DNA of 64,000 nucleotides from Hyaloraphidium curvatum (GCA_025558095.1 JAIVFI010000001.1:262501-326500), one strand, 5' to 3'. Shown: positions 43,354-53,578, numbered from the stretch's first letter. Made by a program: numbers and translations. Notes: generated by a model not told the origin, from the letters alone.

Positions 43354-45702
43354 TCAGGCCACGACGCGCGAGGTCGTGGTCTTGGAGAGCTTGGCCTGCG
43401 CGAGCATCTTGTCCGCCGATGCGGCCGCAGCCTCGGCGTCGGCCTTGGCCTCGGCGTTGCGCTTCGAGCGCCGGGCCAGGAGCACGCCGAGGGCGACGAG
43501 GGCGGCCGCCACCACGGCAGCGACGACGGCGATGCCGGCGATGGCCCCGGGCGAGAGCGACGAAGAGGAGGTGCTGAGCACGGTGACCGAGCCGTCGCTG
43601 GAGACCTGGATGTTCTCCGGCACCCGGATCGCGACAGGCTTGGTGACCAGCTCGGCGTCCTGGATCGACGAGGCCGTCTCGATGTTCTGCACCTCGACGT
43701 CGCGGTAGAGGAGGCGGCGGCGGCGCTGGCCGGCGAAGTTCTGCCTCTGGTCGGCGTACATCCTGATGAGCATGGTGATGGTGTACGAGAGCTGCTTGTT
43801 GCGGTCGTTGGGCAGAAGGATCATGGCGTCAAGGCTGTCGTCCACGCTGTCGAAGCCGCTCAGCTCGGACGACCGAAGCCGGATGTTGGGCGTGAACGAG
43901 GTGCGGATGGTCCACTGCTTGCCGGAGTCGGCCGAGTCGATGTCGCTGACGAAGTTGACGTTGGTGCCGATCGTCGTGATGGTGCCAGTAGAGGCACCGG
44001 AAAGGGCAGTGGGGTCAGCCGCAGTCCACAGGCTCCAGTAGCCCGAGAGGCCGTTCGCGCCCGTGCGGGCGACGCGGTACTCTTTGATCGCCACGGCGTC
44101 GAGCTGCTTGTTGGTGGTGAAGACGCCGTTGGCCTCGACGGTCTGGCCGATCGTGCGCGAGGTCCTGCGAGGAAACCAAACGTCAGAAGCTGCTCCATGG
44201 GCCACGTCGCCGCCAAACTCACTGAAGAACGTCGAACTGGGTGGTCCACGAGATGGGGAAGTCGGTCTGCGCGCTCTTGCAGAAGTCGATGTTGCCCGTG
44301 AACTTGAAGGCGCCGAGGTTGGTCAGCTGGAGCGCATCGCGCATCGTGACGTTGCCGCATTGGAAGTTCTGGGTGCCGTTGTAGGTCGAGTTGCAGTCCA
44401 GGTAGAAGTCGAACTGGTAGGCAGTTTCCGACGAGATCGAGCACGATGCCGCGATGGAGAGCGTCGGCGTCCACGTGTACGTGAGGACACCCTCGACCCG
44501 GCACTCTTCTCCAATGCTGTCGCATGCGGTGCCCCCGCTGGTGTGGTAGCCGTCCCGGTTGTTGGTGAACAGGTTGGAGAAGACGCCGCCGGGGTAGACG
44601 GTGTTGTCCGTCAGGTCCTTGCCGGCGTACGTGTTGCTGCCGTCGTTCACGAGGAAGTTGTTGGCGTTGGCGGCGTAGATAGGCAGCTTGGCGAAGTAGG
44701 GGAATAACGTCGTGAGCTGGTAAGAGATGTGGGCCTTGACGACGCCGGCCTCGCTCTTCTCGTACGTGACGCCGGTGACCGTGAAGTCATCCTTGTCTGC
44801 AGGGAAGGACGCGTCAGATGGTGGGAGGCAGGACCGTGGCGAGGCAACTTACACATGTCTTCGGTGCTCGAGGTAGCGTTGGTCGTGTCGTTGTACTCGC
44901 TCTGCACCTGGATGATGACGTCGTACCAGGTCGACATGGCCGCGCGGGGCATGCCGGTGACGCTGCCGTTGACGCCGACCAAGTCGTTGTCCTGCCACTG
45001 CACGTGGATGCGGCCCTTGTAGTTGCGGTAGGTGCCGTTGGTCAGGGCCGACTCGTTGGCCGAGATGGTGAAGCCGCAGTTGGCGACCCCCGAGCCGCGG
45101 AAGGTCTCCCAGGCCATGGTCCATAGGTGGTTGAAGTAGCAGGTGGAGCCGGAGCTGGCCGCAGTCAGGGAGTTCGCCGCGTCGCTGATGATCACGTTCG
45201 TGGCCGGGGTGGCGACGTTGGCGAAGCGTTCGAAGGTCTGCTTGCATTGAGCGTTCCCGCCGGAAATGAGGGCATCGGCGGCCGCGAAGGTGGTGACCGA
45301 GGGGCCGGAGAGGGCAATGTCGAGTTTCCTGGAGAAGGGGTCAGCGCCGGCCCGCGTTGCGACGCCCGCGAGGTGCCCACCTAAAGTAGCCAGTGCCGTC
45401 GCCGGGCGCCGGAGGGCCGGTCTGCACCCAGAACTCGAGGGCGTCGGTGCCCGAGTTGACGACGTAGGTGTACGAGCTCGAGTCGCCGGCGGCGACCAGG
45501 CGGGGGCCAGCGGGGATGTAGCCAGGCTGCGGGACGGAACGTCAGCGCGGCATAGAGACCGCAGGCGAAGGAGGCTCACGTCGGTGTCGTTGCCGAGGGT
45601 GGGAAGCTGCATGGTGCAAGAGAGCGCGGCCTCGGCGGGCGCCGCGAGGGCCGCGAGGGCGAAGGCCCCGGCGAGGAGCAGCCTATTGCTGCGCGAGAGC
45701 AT
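43354..45702 (-). CDS. Type I surface glycoprotein, copy 2
   Basis: Five exons (45702-45580, 45526-45381, 45328-44853, 44796-44223, 44164-43354) encode a 709-residue protein that appears identical to copy 1, introns included. The signal peptide, sequon-rich ectodomain, tetrabasic site, membrane helix and basic tail are as described for copy 1. Because silent sites and introns are also identical, very recent duplication or gene conversion is more likely than selection alone. Its GT92 partner lies upstream on the same strand but is now separated from it by a 5.5 kb retrotransposon. Confidence 0.85.
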
Positions 45703-45757
45703 GTTGAGGTGGTGTCGTTGCGTGGGTGATGAGGTTCTGCGGGCGGGGGCGTCGGAC

Positions 45758-45764
45758 CTATATA
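45758..45764 (-). promoter_or_regulatory. TATA box of surface protein copy 2
   Basis: TATATAG, identical in sequence and position to that of copy 1. Confidence 0.7.
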
Positions 45765-46462
45765 GCGCGCCGGGTGCGTCCTGGATGACGACAGAGGATC
45801 GAGGGCGAAAACAGGACATGACTAACTCACCCTGACTCAACCGGGTCGCCGCCCCAGGCCGCAAAAGACCACCGGAAAACCAGCAAACACGCCACCAGAG
45901 TCCGGCAGAGTATTTGAGACCTGATGCTTGCGCATCCGCAGCGTTTTGCGCTGCCCGGGGCGTCGTCCGAATCGCCGCCCTCGAAATCCTCGATTTGCTG
46001 ATGTAAGCAAGGGCGTGGCGAATTGACTCAACCCAGTGGCGCTCGTCAGCAAGGGGCCCTCCCAGTGAGAACCAGGGATCCCGAGGCGCGGGATGGCCCG
46101 GGTGCTCCGGATTATCCGCCAGCCCCTCGAGTGGGTGGGGTTGGGCGGCCTCACGCGCCAGCGCCACCGGAGGCCAGCCGGTCGGCGTTGGCTGAGGTCC
46201 GACGATCCGACGCAAGCTGGCGCTCGAAAACCGGAACAGAGCGCAAGCACGCGTTTGTCGGTGGATGGCCGCCCGGAGGTTCCCCGCTGAAGATGTCGTA
46301 GGCGAACAGGGGCATCCACGCTCACGTCGCCAGTGGGATGGTGAGCCGAATGCCATTCCTGCACTGCCGCTCCGCACGACGCCGTGTAGGATATTGCCGG
46401 AGTCGCATGGAAATCTACAGCTCGGATGTCAAGCGCGGGCTCCCTCTCCCACAGGCGTAGGG

Positions 46463-46593
46463 TGTCAGGACGGGGCGCGGGGGACCCGTAAAGACCTGTG
46501 TTGACGACGTTGAGGAGTCACTACACAGCACTGCGCCTAGTCTTCCCTCGCCGGGGACCACCGTCCCCCTTGCCCCGACGCCGGCGCGTTACA
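46463..46593 (-). repeat. 3' LTR
   Basis: 131 bp, identical by eye to the 5' LTR. The pol stop codon (46521) lies within it. Confidence 0.93.
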
Positions 46594-49500
46594 TCACCCC
46601 CCCCCAACCGCCGCGTAGGACCCGGCTTGTCCGGAAAGCGGCGGTGAAAGTCGGCAACGGCGTCGGGGGCGTGCTGGAGGTGCTCCCACGGTTCCCATGA
46701 GCGCTCCGATGGAGGAAAGTCCTTCCAGTCCACCAAGTACTGCAAGTGATTGCGGAATCGGCGGGAATCCAGGATCTGGTTAACCTCGTACTCGGGTTCG
46801 CCGTCAATGATGTCCGGGGGTGGAGTCTCTGCGACGCGGCCGGGAAAATCGGCGGTGTCCGAGGGAGTATAGGGTTCGAGAAGCGAGACGTGAAAAACGT
46901 CATGAATGCCCATCGTGGGCGGAAGATCCAATCGAAACGCAACGGGATTGATCTGCTCCTTAATGCGGTAGGGCCCGAGGTAGCGAACGTCGAGCTTGCG
47001 AGACGGTCGACGCGTACGAATATTGCGCGCCGATAGCCAAGCACGGTCGCCGACGCGGAAAACGGGAGCATCCTCACGACTGACGTCTGCGGAGTCTTTG
47101 TAGCGTTCCTGGGCCCGCTGGAGGTTCTCGCGAAGGACGTCGTGGAGGGCGCGAAGCTCCCGGATGCGTTCCTCGGCGGCGGGAACGCGCGGCGCGTCGG
47201 GTGCTAAAACGTCGGCTCGCGGGTCGTAACCGTAGTTGGCGCGGAAAGGCGACATGCCAATGCTGGCGTGCACCGAGTTGTTGTACGCGAACTCGGCGAG
47301 CGGGAGCTGATTGAACCAGTCGTCCTGGGCGTAATTGACGTAGGTCCGGAGGTACTGCTCCAAAATCTGATTGATGCGCTCCGTCTGGCCGTCCGACTCG
47401 GGGTGCGCGGCCGAGGAGCGGTAAAGCTTGATGTCCATGAGTCCAAGAAGCCTTTCCCAGAATTTGGCGATGAATTGCGGTCCGCGGTCGCTGACGATGT
47501 CGAAGGGGAAGCCGTGGAGGCGGAATATTTCGCGAAGGAAGAGCCGAGCGGTGTCGTCGGCGGAGAAGTCCTTCCGCGCGCCAGCGAAATGAGCCTGCTT
47601 GGTCGACCGATCGGCCACGACGAGCACGGCGTCGAATCCCTCGGACTGGGGCAGGTCGGTGACGAAGTCCATACTGATCGAACGCCAAGGTCCGTCCGGG
47701 ATTGGAAGTGGCTGGAGAAGGCCGTGCGGGGCATGGCGCGGGGCCTTGGTTCGCGTGCACGTCTCGCAGCTCCGAATGTAGCGGGCGACGGTGTCCCAAA
47801 CACGCGGCCACCAAAAATCTCGCAATATGAGCTCCACAGTCTTGCGAATTCCGAAGTGGCCGGCAGTAACGGCATCGTGACGGGTTCGGAGAAGCTCCGT
47901 CCGAGACTTGCCGACCGGCACGAAGATGAGACCGTCGCGGTAGAGAACGCCATCGAGAAGATGGAAACGAGAAACGGACGCGTCGTGAGCCTCCAGAAGA
48001 GCGATAATGCGACGGGCGAATGGGTCCTTGGCCGTATCGCGACGGATCATGTCCAGGAAATCCAACGAAGTCGCGTGGAGCGCGGCGACCAGGTGCGGCC
48101 CGAGGAGCGTGACGCGCTGTTGCGTAGAGACATCGTCGAAGTTGCCCGGAACGTAGTCGGAGCGGCGAGAAAGCGCGTCGGCGACGACTTGATCGGTGCC
48201 GGGTCGATGCTTCAAAACAAAGTCGTAGCCCGCGAGGGTCATGGCCCATCGAGCCTGACGGCGATTGAGCATCTGCTGCTTCATGAAGTACTCCAGGTTC
48301 TTGTGGTCCGTGAAGACGTCGACTTTATGCGGGCTACCCTCGAGGTATCGCCGCCACGCCTTGAACGCGTCGACAACTGCGAGTAGCTCCTTGTCGTAGA
48401 TCGGGTAGTTGATCTCCGCCGGCTGGAACTTCCGGGAATGAAACGCCACGGGATGCATAAGCCCGTCGTTGGGGGCGGGCTGCGACAGCACGGCTCCGAG
48501 GGCGAAGTCGGAAGCATCTGCCTCAACTGTGTACGGAACGGCTGGATCGGCGTTACGCAGGAACGGAGCCGAAGTGAAAGCGGATTTGAGCGCATCGAAG
48601 GCTGCGCGAGCTTCCGGCGTGAAACGGAACGGATCGCCCGGCTTGAGCTTAGTGAGGTCCGTGAGCGGAAGTGTGATCTGCGCGTAGTCCTTGATGAAGC
48701 AGCGGTAGAAGTTGGCAAAGCCGAGGAAGCTTTGGAGCTGGCGAAGGGTCGCAGGCTCGGGCCATGAGGTGATGGACTCGACCTTGGAGGGGTCCATGAT
48801 GACCTTGCCGTCGCCCACGATGAACCCGGCGTACTCGACGGTCGTAACATCGAACGAACACTTGGAGAGCTTCGCGTACAGGTGGTTGTCCCGGAGGCGC
48901 TGCAGAACCTGGCGCACATGCCCCGCGTGATCGGCTTCGTTCTCTGAGAAGATCAAGATGTCGTCGAGGTAGATCGCGACGAAGATGTCGAGTACGTCAT
49001 GGAAGATGCTGTGCATGAAGCGCTGGAAGATGGCCGGCGCATTCATGAGGCCCATGGGCATGACGAGGTACTCGAACTGGCCGTAGCGGGTGCGGAAAGC
49101 CGTCTTCCACTCGTCTCCTTCGCGGACGCGAATCTGACGGTAGGCTTCGCGGAGATCCAGCTTGGTGAAGATCTTGGCACGGGAGAGGCGGTCCAGAAGG
49201 TCGGAAATGAGCGGGATCGGGTAGCGGTCTCGCTTCGTGATCCGGTTGAGACCGCGGTAATCCTCGCAGACGCGAAGCCCGCCGTCCTTCTTCTTTGCAA
49301 AGATGACTGGAACCCCGCTCGGAGAATCCGAAGGGCGGAGACGCCCCGATGCGGAAAGCTCTTCGATGTGCTTCCGGAGTGCCTCGGATTCGACTTCGGA
49401 GAGGCCGTGGAGACGTCCAGAAGGAGGGACTGCCCCTTCTTCGAGTTCGATTGCGCAATCGAAACCGGGACGATGCGGCGGCAGTGACGATGCAGGCTTG

Positions 49501-50585
49501 TCCGGGTCGAAGACGTCCGCGAAGTCGGCGTACTGCGATGGGACCGTGGGCTCGGCGGCGGCCGCGCTTGCAGCGCGCGCGGCGGGGTCGGAGACCATGG
49601 CGACGAAGATCTGTGCGTCCTTGCGCTCGCGACGCATCTCGGCGACAAACTGGCGCGCCGAGAGATTAGCGATCTTCACCTTAGGCGGCGGAGGCGGAGG
49701 TACTTCCGGAGGCGCGCCCCGACCGGTCCCATCGGCCGGGGTTGGCCTCGGCGGTTGTTCGTCGACCCCGCGGCCCAAGGGGACGGCCTGCGGAGGTCTG
49801 CCTGCGTCGCCCGATCCCATGGAAGCCGAAAAAGAAGCCGTGTGTGGGTATTCGGACTCCGTGATGTCCTCGAGGATGGTCCGGTCGCTGGCCTGGCTGG
49901 AGGCGGGGTCAGCAGCTGGGAGACATCCACCGGCAGAGACGGATACGTCCACCGGGGCCGCCCGGCTGGCGCCTTCAGCCGGGCTTGTCTTTGGCGGTTC
50001 CTGATCCGCCGCCGGAGCCTTAGGCGCGCTCAACGGCGGGGAAACTCCCTGTGCGAACGGGCGAGGGATCCGCAGGGATCGACGGGACCAATCGAGCGCC
50101 GCGTTCACGAACTCGAGGTACGAGAGTCCGAGAACGACCGGAATCGACGCGCTGATGATGTTGAAGCTGACTCCGACGGTAATGCCATCGGCTGTCAGTG
50201 CGACGGGCTCCGTCTCCTGGGTGACGTCGCCCGACGAAATAGGCCGCCCGTCCACCACGTCGAGCCCGAAAGGCGTGGAGCGCTGCAAGCACGAGTATCC
50301 AACGCAGCGCGCGAAAGCCTCGTCCATGAAGCAGGCGTCGGCGCCGGAGTCCACGAGTGCGTCCACGATCCGAAGCCGGCCGTCCGGAAGCACGATGCGC
50401 ACGGGAATGACGAAGGAAGGAACCGGGTCGGACCGGAGCAGAGGAAATGGCGGCCGCCCGGAAGACGCCGCCAAGCAAGGGGCACGGGAAAACTGAAGAC
50501 TTGTATTGGCATCGCCAGCGTCGGAGGTGCCCCGGAATCCGAGCTGGCGTTTCAAAAAGACGACGATGCAGACTTGGCGGGGCAA
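46521..50585 (-). CDS. pol: Retrotransposon Pol polyprotein (PR-RT-RH-IN-chromodomain)
   Basis: A 1354-codon open frame with no ATG at its start, consistent with expression by frameshift from gag. Order of domains: aspartic protease (DSGAD at about 79-83), reverse transcriptase (YPIPLISDLLDRL; active site YLDD), RNase H (EADASDFALGAVLSQ; FTDHKNLEYF), integrase with an HHCC zinc finger, a DDE core (SMDFVTDLP, SDRGPQFIAKFW, SDGQTERINQ), and a chromodomain near the C-terminus (YLVDWKDFPPSERSWEPWEHL). This order defines Ty3/gypsy chromoviruses. The chromodomain normally guides integration to particular chromatin. The last codons run into the 3' LTR. No stop or frameshift interrupts it. Confidence 0.95.
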   Translation of the reverse strand: MPRQVCIVVFLKRQLGFRGTSDAGDANTSLQFSRAPCLAASSGRPPFPLLRSDPVPSFVIPVRIVLPDGRLRIVDALVDSGADACFMDEAFARCVGYSCLQRSTPFGLDVVDGRPISSGDVTQETEPVALTADGITVGVSFNIISASIPVVLGLSYLEFVNAALDWSRRSLRIPRPFAQGVSPPLSAPKAPAADQEPPKTSPAEGASRAAPVDVSVSAGGCLPAADPASSQASDRTILEDITESEYPHTASFSASMGSGDAGRPPQAVPLGRGVDEQPPRPTPADGTGRGAPPEVPPPPPPKVKIANLSARQFVAEMRRERKDAQIFVAMVSDPAARAASAAAAEPTVPSQYADFADVFDPDKPASSLPPHRPGFDCAIELEEGAVPPSGRLHGLSEVESEALRKHIEELSASGRLRPSDSPSGVPVIFAKKKDGGLRVCEDYRGLNRITKRDRYPIPLISDLLDRLSRAKIFTKLDLREAYRQIRVREGDEWKTAFRTRYGQFEYLVMPMGLMNAPAIFQRFMHSIFHDVLDIFVAIYLDDILIFSENEADHAGHVRQVLQRLRDNHLYAKLSKCSFDVTTVEYAGFIVGDGKVIMDPSKVESITSWPEPATLRQLQSFLGFANFYRCFIKDYAQITLPLTDLTKLKPGDPFRFTPEARAAFDALKSAFTSAPFLRNADPAVPYTVEADASDFALGAVLSQPAPNDGLMHPVAFHSRKFQPAEINYPIYDKELLAVVDAFKAWRRYLEGSPHKVDVFTDHKNLEYFMKQQMLNRRQARWAMTLAGYDFVLKHRPGTDQVVADALSRRSDYVPGNFDDVSTQQRVTLLGPHLVAALHATSLDFLDMIRRDTAKDPFARRIIALLEAHDASVSRFHLLDGVLYRDGLIFVPVGKSRTELLRTRHDAVTAGHFGIRKTVELILRDFWWPRVWDTVARYIRSCETCTRTKAPRHAPHGLLQPLPIPDGPWRSISMDFVTDLPQSEGFDAVLVVADRSTKQAHFAGARKDFSADDTARLFLREIFRLHGFPFDIVSDRGPQFIAKFWERLLGLMDIKLYRSSAAHPESDGQTERINQILEQYLRTYVNYAQDDWFNQLPLAEFAYNNSVHASIGMSPFRANYGYDPRADVLAPDAPRVPAAEERIRELRALHDVLRENLQRAQERYKDSADVSREDAPVFRVGDRAWLSARNIRTRRPSRKLDVRYLGPYRIKEQINPVAFRLDLPPTMGIHDVFHVSLLEPYTPSDTADFPGRVAETPPPDIIDGEPEYEVNQILDSRRFRNHLQYLVDWKDFPPSERSWEPWEHLQHAPDAVADFHRRFPDKPGPTRRLGGGDVTRRRRGKGDGGPRRGKTRRSAV
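46594..46610 (-). other. Polypurine tract
   Basis: On the element strand a G-rich purine run (GGTTGGGGGGGGGG, then TGA) directly abuts the 3' LTR, the expected plus-strand primer site. Confidence 0.75.
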
Positions 50586-51745
50586 AAGGCCTTGACGTGA
50601 CCGGGCTGACCACAGTAAATGCAGAGCCCCTCGCGAAGGCGGCGCTGGCGCTCCTCCGGCGTCAGCTTGGCGCGCGACCCTGAGGACGCCGAGCCTGAAG
50701 CCCCGCCCGGCTGGCCAGATGCAGACGCGGAGCCCAGCACCATCGGCACGGGGCCGGAAGCACTTGCGGAAGGAGCTGCCGGAGAGACATGCGATCCGAT
50801 GGGCACCGACTGCATCGCTCCGGGGTAGGGATACCCAGAGGTGGGCCGGTCGCGGCTCCGAGCTTTGCGCAGCGCAGCTTGCTGCTCGGAGAGGCGAACT
50901 TGAGCAGCAAATGCGATCTTCTTCGCTTCCTGGTACGTGCTGGGCTTCGAATGCTGGCCCATCTGGTTCACGATCTCCGCGGAGAGGCCAGCCAGGAACA
51001 TATCCATGAACGTGGCATCACTGTAGCCCTCGACATCCGGCTTCAAGCTTTCAAATTCGACTGCGTATTCGGCCAGATGCCCGGGCTTCTGGACGAGTGC
51101 ATGGAGCGCATTGACGGCGGAAGTGTGTCGAAGTGGCATCTGAAAGGTAGAGAGAAACTCCTCGCGAAGCGAGATCCACGAGGGCGCAATCGTCCCGGAG
51201 CTGCTCTGCTGGGCAGCAAACCAGCGGAGCGCATCGCCCTTGAGAAGCAGACTGAAGAACGCGATCTTTTGGGCGTCCGAGGCAAGCTCCGGCTTGAGCT
51301 CGAGCGCGTTGTCGACCTGCATCATGAAGTAACGGGTGCGTGCGTGATCGGTCCCGTCGAACTTGTCCGGGGTAGGCACGTTGATCGGTTTCGCGGTTGG
51401 GGCAGCAGCGGCGTGCTGGGGCAGGAACCCCATGCGCGCGACAGAGCCGACAAACGCGTCCGTGAGCGCAGCGGCGGACACCGAAATCGGAGCAGACAGA
51501 GGAGCGTGCTGCGCGACGTGGGTTGCTTGGGAAGCGCGGTAGGTGGCGACTTGGGCACGGATCGGGAGCGCGATGAACTCGGGCTGAGCGTCGCCGAGGG
51601 CGTCCAAGAAGCTGACGAAAGCAGCACGCTCCTGCGGCTCGAGGGTATCAAGGAAAACCCTTTCGCGCTCGATAAGGACTTCGACGGGAGTCTGGGGGTC
51701 CGGGGTCGCGGAGAGGAGATCGCGGAGAGCGTCGGCGCCAGCCAT
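50552..51745 (-). CDS. gag: Retrotransposon Gag protein
   Basis: A 397-codon frame. The central part matches the retrotransposon Gag capsid pattern (RYFMMQVDNALELKPELASD; WISLREEFLSTFQMP; HALVQKPGHLAEYAVEFESL). The C-terminus carries one CCHC zinc knuckle (CIYCGQPGHVKAFC) for RNA packaging. It overlaps pol by 34 nt, with pol in the -1 frame. A run of five T residues (CTTTTTGA) overlaps the gag stop and is the obvious place for slippage. It starts 65 bp inside the 5' LTR boundary. Confidence 0.93.
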   Translation of the reverse strand: MAGADALRDLLSATPDPQTPVEVLIERERVFLDTLEPQERAAFVSFLDALGDAQPEFIALPIRAQVATYRASQATHVAQHAPLSAPISVSAAALTDAFVGSVARMGFLPQHAAAAPTAKPINVPTPDKFDGTDHARTRYFMMQVDNALELKPELASDAQKIAFFSLLLKGDALRWFAAQQSSSGTIAPSWISLREEFLSTFQMPLRHTSAVNALHALVQKPGHLAEYAVEFESLKPDVEGYSDATFMDMFLAGLSAEIVNQMGQHSKPSTYQEAKKIAFAAQVRLSEQQAALRKARSRDRPTSGYPYPGAMQSVPIGSHVSPAAPSASASGPVPMVLGSASASGQPGGASGSASSGSRAKLTPEERQRRLREGLCIYCGQPGHVKAFCPAKSASSSF

Positions 51746-51797
51746 GCTGCACCGAGGGCGAGGTCACGGGGAACGGGAAACGTGGATTCAGGGTTGG

Positions 51798-51808
51798 AAC
51801 GTCGTCAA
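51798..51808 (-). other. Probable primer-binding site, self-complementary to the LTR
   Basis: Two bases inside the 5' LTR, the element strand reads TTGACGACGTT. The LTR strand contains AACGTCGTCAA (51849-51859), a perfect 11-nt complement. It does not look like a tRNA 3' end. This is the arrangement of Tf1-type self-priming elements. Confidence 0.65.
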
Positions 51809-51810
51809 AC

Positions 51811-51941
51811 TGTCAGGACGGGGCGCGGGGGACCCGTAAAGACCTGTGTTGACGACGTTGAGGAGTCACTACACAGCACTGCGCCTAGTCTTCCCTCGCC
51901 GGGGACCACCGTCCCCCTTGCCCCGACGCCGGCGCGTTACA
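51811..51941 (-). repeat. 5' LTR
   Basis: 131 bp. Its terminal TGTAA supplies the stop codon of the GT92 gene it interrupts. Confidence 0.93.
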
Positions 51942-53250
51942 TAGGGGAACCAAGCGCTGCGAGCCTCCGCCCGTACTCCTCCAGCGCCGCCCGCAGCCTC
52001 CCCTCCCACGCCCGCATGCCAACCGGATCCCACGGCGTTTCGACGTCGTCCTTCGCGTCCCTGTCGGCCTTGTAGTGCAGCATCCTCAGCTCCGTGTTCG
52101 GGTCGAGGTACCTCGGCCGCCGCGGCGGCGAATCCACGACGTGGACCGAGTGCGTGCCGACGTCGGATGGGCGGAAGAAGACCTTGTGGCGGCCGGCGGT
52201 GTCGAAGGCCGGGTAGCGGAAGCGGGCGGAGGTGACCAGAGGCCCCAAGCTCGGCTGTTTGGCGGCGGTAACGTTGCTCGATCCAGGACCGCGCGAATAG
52301 AACCAGCTGTACGCGGCAAAGTGCGTCCTCCTGCCCGGTTTCGCGGCCGCCTCGATGCGCCGGAGCAGCGCAGGCACCATCCGCTCCCCGATGGGCAGCA
52401 TGTACTCGTCCTTGTCGTGGACGGTCATCCACTCGGCCAGCGCGCCGTACCGCCGGATGCAGTGGTTGTTGGCGGCGATCTGCTGCAGGACCCACGTCCG
52501 GCCGAGCTCGGGCTGCTTTCCGAGCTCGAAGCGGGGCCATGGCACCACGGTGACCAAGCCGTCGGCCACAAAAGGGCCGAGCGCGCGGGCCAGGTCGGCC
52601 GGGAAGGCCGAGTGCGGCTCGTGGTGCGCGTAGATGAAGAAGTGCGAATAGCCAACGAGCCGGTGGAACGAAATCCATTCCGGCAGTCCCTCGTCGTTAT
52701 TGACCATAGTGCACACCGCGAGTTCGAAGGAGGGCGGTGCTTCCGGGCCGCAGCGAGAAGGATGGGGTTCAAGCCGGTAGAATCTGGCCGGAGACGCTCC
52801 GCGGGGCACTACGCCAACTCGAACAGTTCGCCCGCTGTCCAGCAGTGTTCGTGCGCTCGTAGGTATGGGGCAACGCCGGGCCAATACGTGCTCGCTCGCG
52901 TTGAGGTACTCCGAAGGTTCGAGCACGGAGCGCTGTCCGCCCTCGAACACGCAGTCCAGAGCAGTCCGCTCCGCGCGCGACAGCAAATAACTGTCTCCGT
53001 CGACGCCGCCCAGGAGGGTGGCATTTTCGTGCAGGGCGTCGGCGAGGAGCGCGAAACCGGGCGGCTGTGATACAGCCGACAAATCGACATCGACGCGGCC
53101 CGGGGTGTGCAGGCCGGCAATAAGCGGTGCGCCACGGCACGGCGACGAGTCCGTCGCCTCCAACGAGAAAAGGGTTCGCGTTCCGGCAAACAGGGCGGCG
53201 GCGACGAGCAGGAGCACCGGGAATCGGAAAACGCGCGGTCCACGGTGCAT
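51937..53250 (-). CDS. GT92 glycosyltransferase, copy 2, 3' end replaced by LTR
   Basis: A 437-codon frame from the ATG at 53250. A signal anchor (FRFPVLLLVAAALFAGTRTL), a stem, and the GT92 (DUF23) core with LAVCTMVNNDEGLPEWISFH, HDKDEYMLP and FRYPAFDTAGRHKVFF. The last codon and stop (ATG-TAA) are created by the LTR end. Comparison with copy 1 shows that only the final nine residues are replaced, by one methionine, so the enzyme may still work. GT92 enzymes of animals and plants transfer galactose to surface glycans. The partner surface protein is downstream, beyond the element. Confidence 0.88.
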   Translation of the reverse strand: MHRGPRVFRFPVLLLVAAALFAGTRTLFSLEATDSSPCRGAPLIAGLHTPGRVDVDLSAVSQPPGFALLADALHENATLLGGVDGDSYLLSRAERTALDCVFEGGQRSVLEPSEYLNASEHVLARRCPIPTSARTLLDSGRTVRVGVVPRGASPARFYRLEPHPSRCGPEAPPSFELAVCTMVNNDEGLPEWISFHRLVGYSHFFIYAHHEPHSAFPADLARALGPFVADGLVTVVPWPRFELGKQPELGRTWVLQQIAANNHCIRRYGALAEWMTVHDKDEYMLPIGERMVPALLRRIEAAAKPGRRTHFAAYSWFYSRGPGSSNVTAAKQPSLGPLVTSARFRYPAFDTAGRHKVFFRPSDVGTHSVHVVDSPPRRPRYLDPNTELRMLHYKADRDAKDDVETPWDPVGMRAWEGRLRAALEEYGRRLAALGSPM

Positions 53251-53578
53251 CGCACATTCCGCTCGCAAAGCCGAGCGAGGGCCTCGCCGGAGCGGTCCGC
53301 AAGGCTGCAGCACCGATGTCGGTGAGCGGTATCGGCTTTGCTTCAGTGCGAGGGAGAGGTTGAACTGCTGCCGGCGACAGATGAAGGTCCCACGTACCGC
53401 CGGCCCAGGGAATGTCGCCCAACCGGACAAGGAAGGCCAAGACAGAGCGTGGATGGAAGATGCAGCAAACGATAGATTACCTCTGCATGCCGGCCAGCCC
53501 GTGTTCCCATTCGAATCCGCACCCTGGACGAGCGCATCTCCACCTCCTTCCCCTTCCTTCCCCCATCCAGCAAACACC
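53251..53578. other. Promoter of GT92 copy 2 and 3' region of the GT10 gene
   Basis: 328 bp between co-oriented genes. No recognisable gene or element. Confidence 0.4.

Larger units (their letters stand above)
43252..46174 (-). repeat. Duplicated module, copy 2 (surface protein plus flank)
   Basis: Second copy of 35670-38592, same orientation, offset 7582. From about 43353 to 46174 I find no difference. To the right, similarity continues at about 85 percent up to the retrotransposon insertion at 46463. Confidence 0.88.
46463..51941 (-). mobile_element. Complete Ty3/gypsy chromovirus LTR retrotransposon
   Basis: A 5479-bp element read on the minus strand. It has two apparently identical 131-bp LTRs beginning TGTAACG and ending CCTGACA, a 5-bp target duplication TAGGG (46458-46462 and 51942-51946), gag and pol in overlapping frames, a C-terminal chromodomain and a polypurine tract. 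All reading frames are open. Identical LTRs mean very recent insertion. It is inserted in the last codons of GT92 copy 2. Confidence 0.95.
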
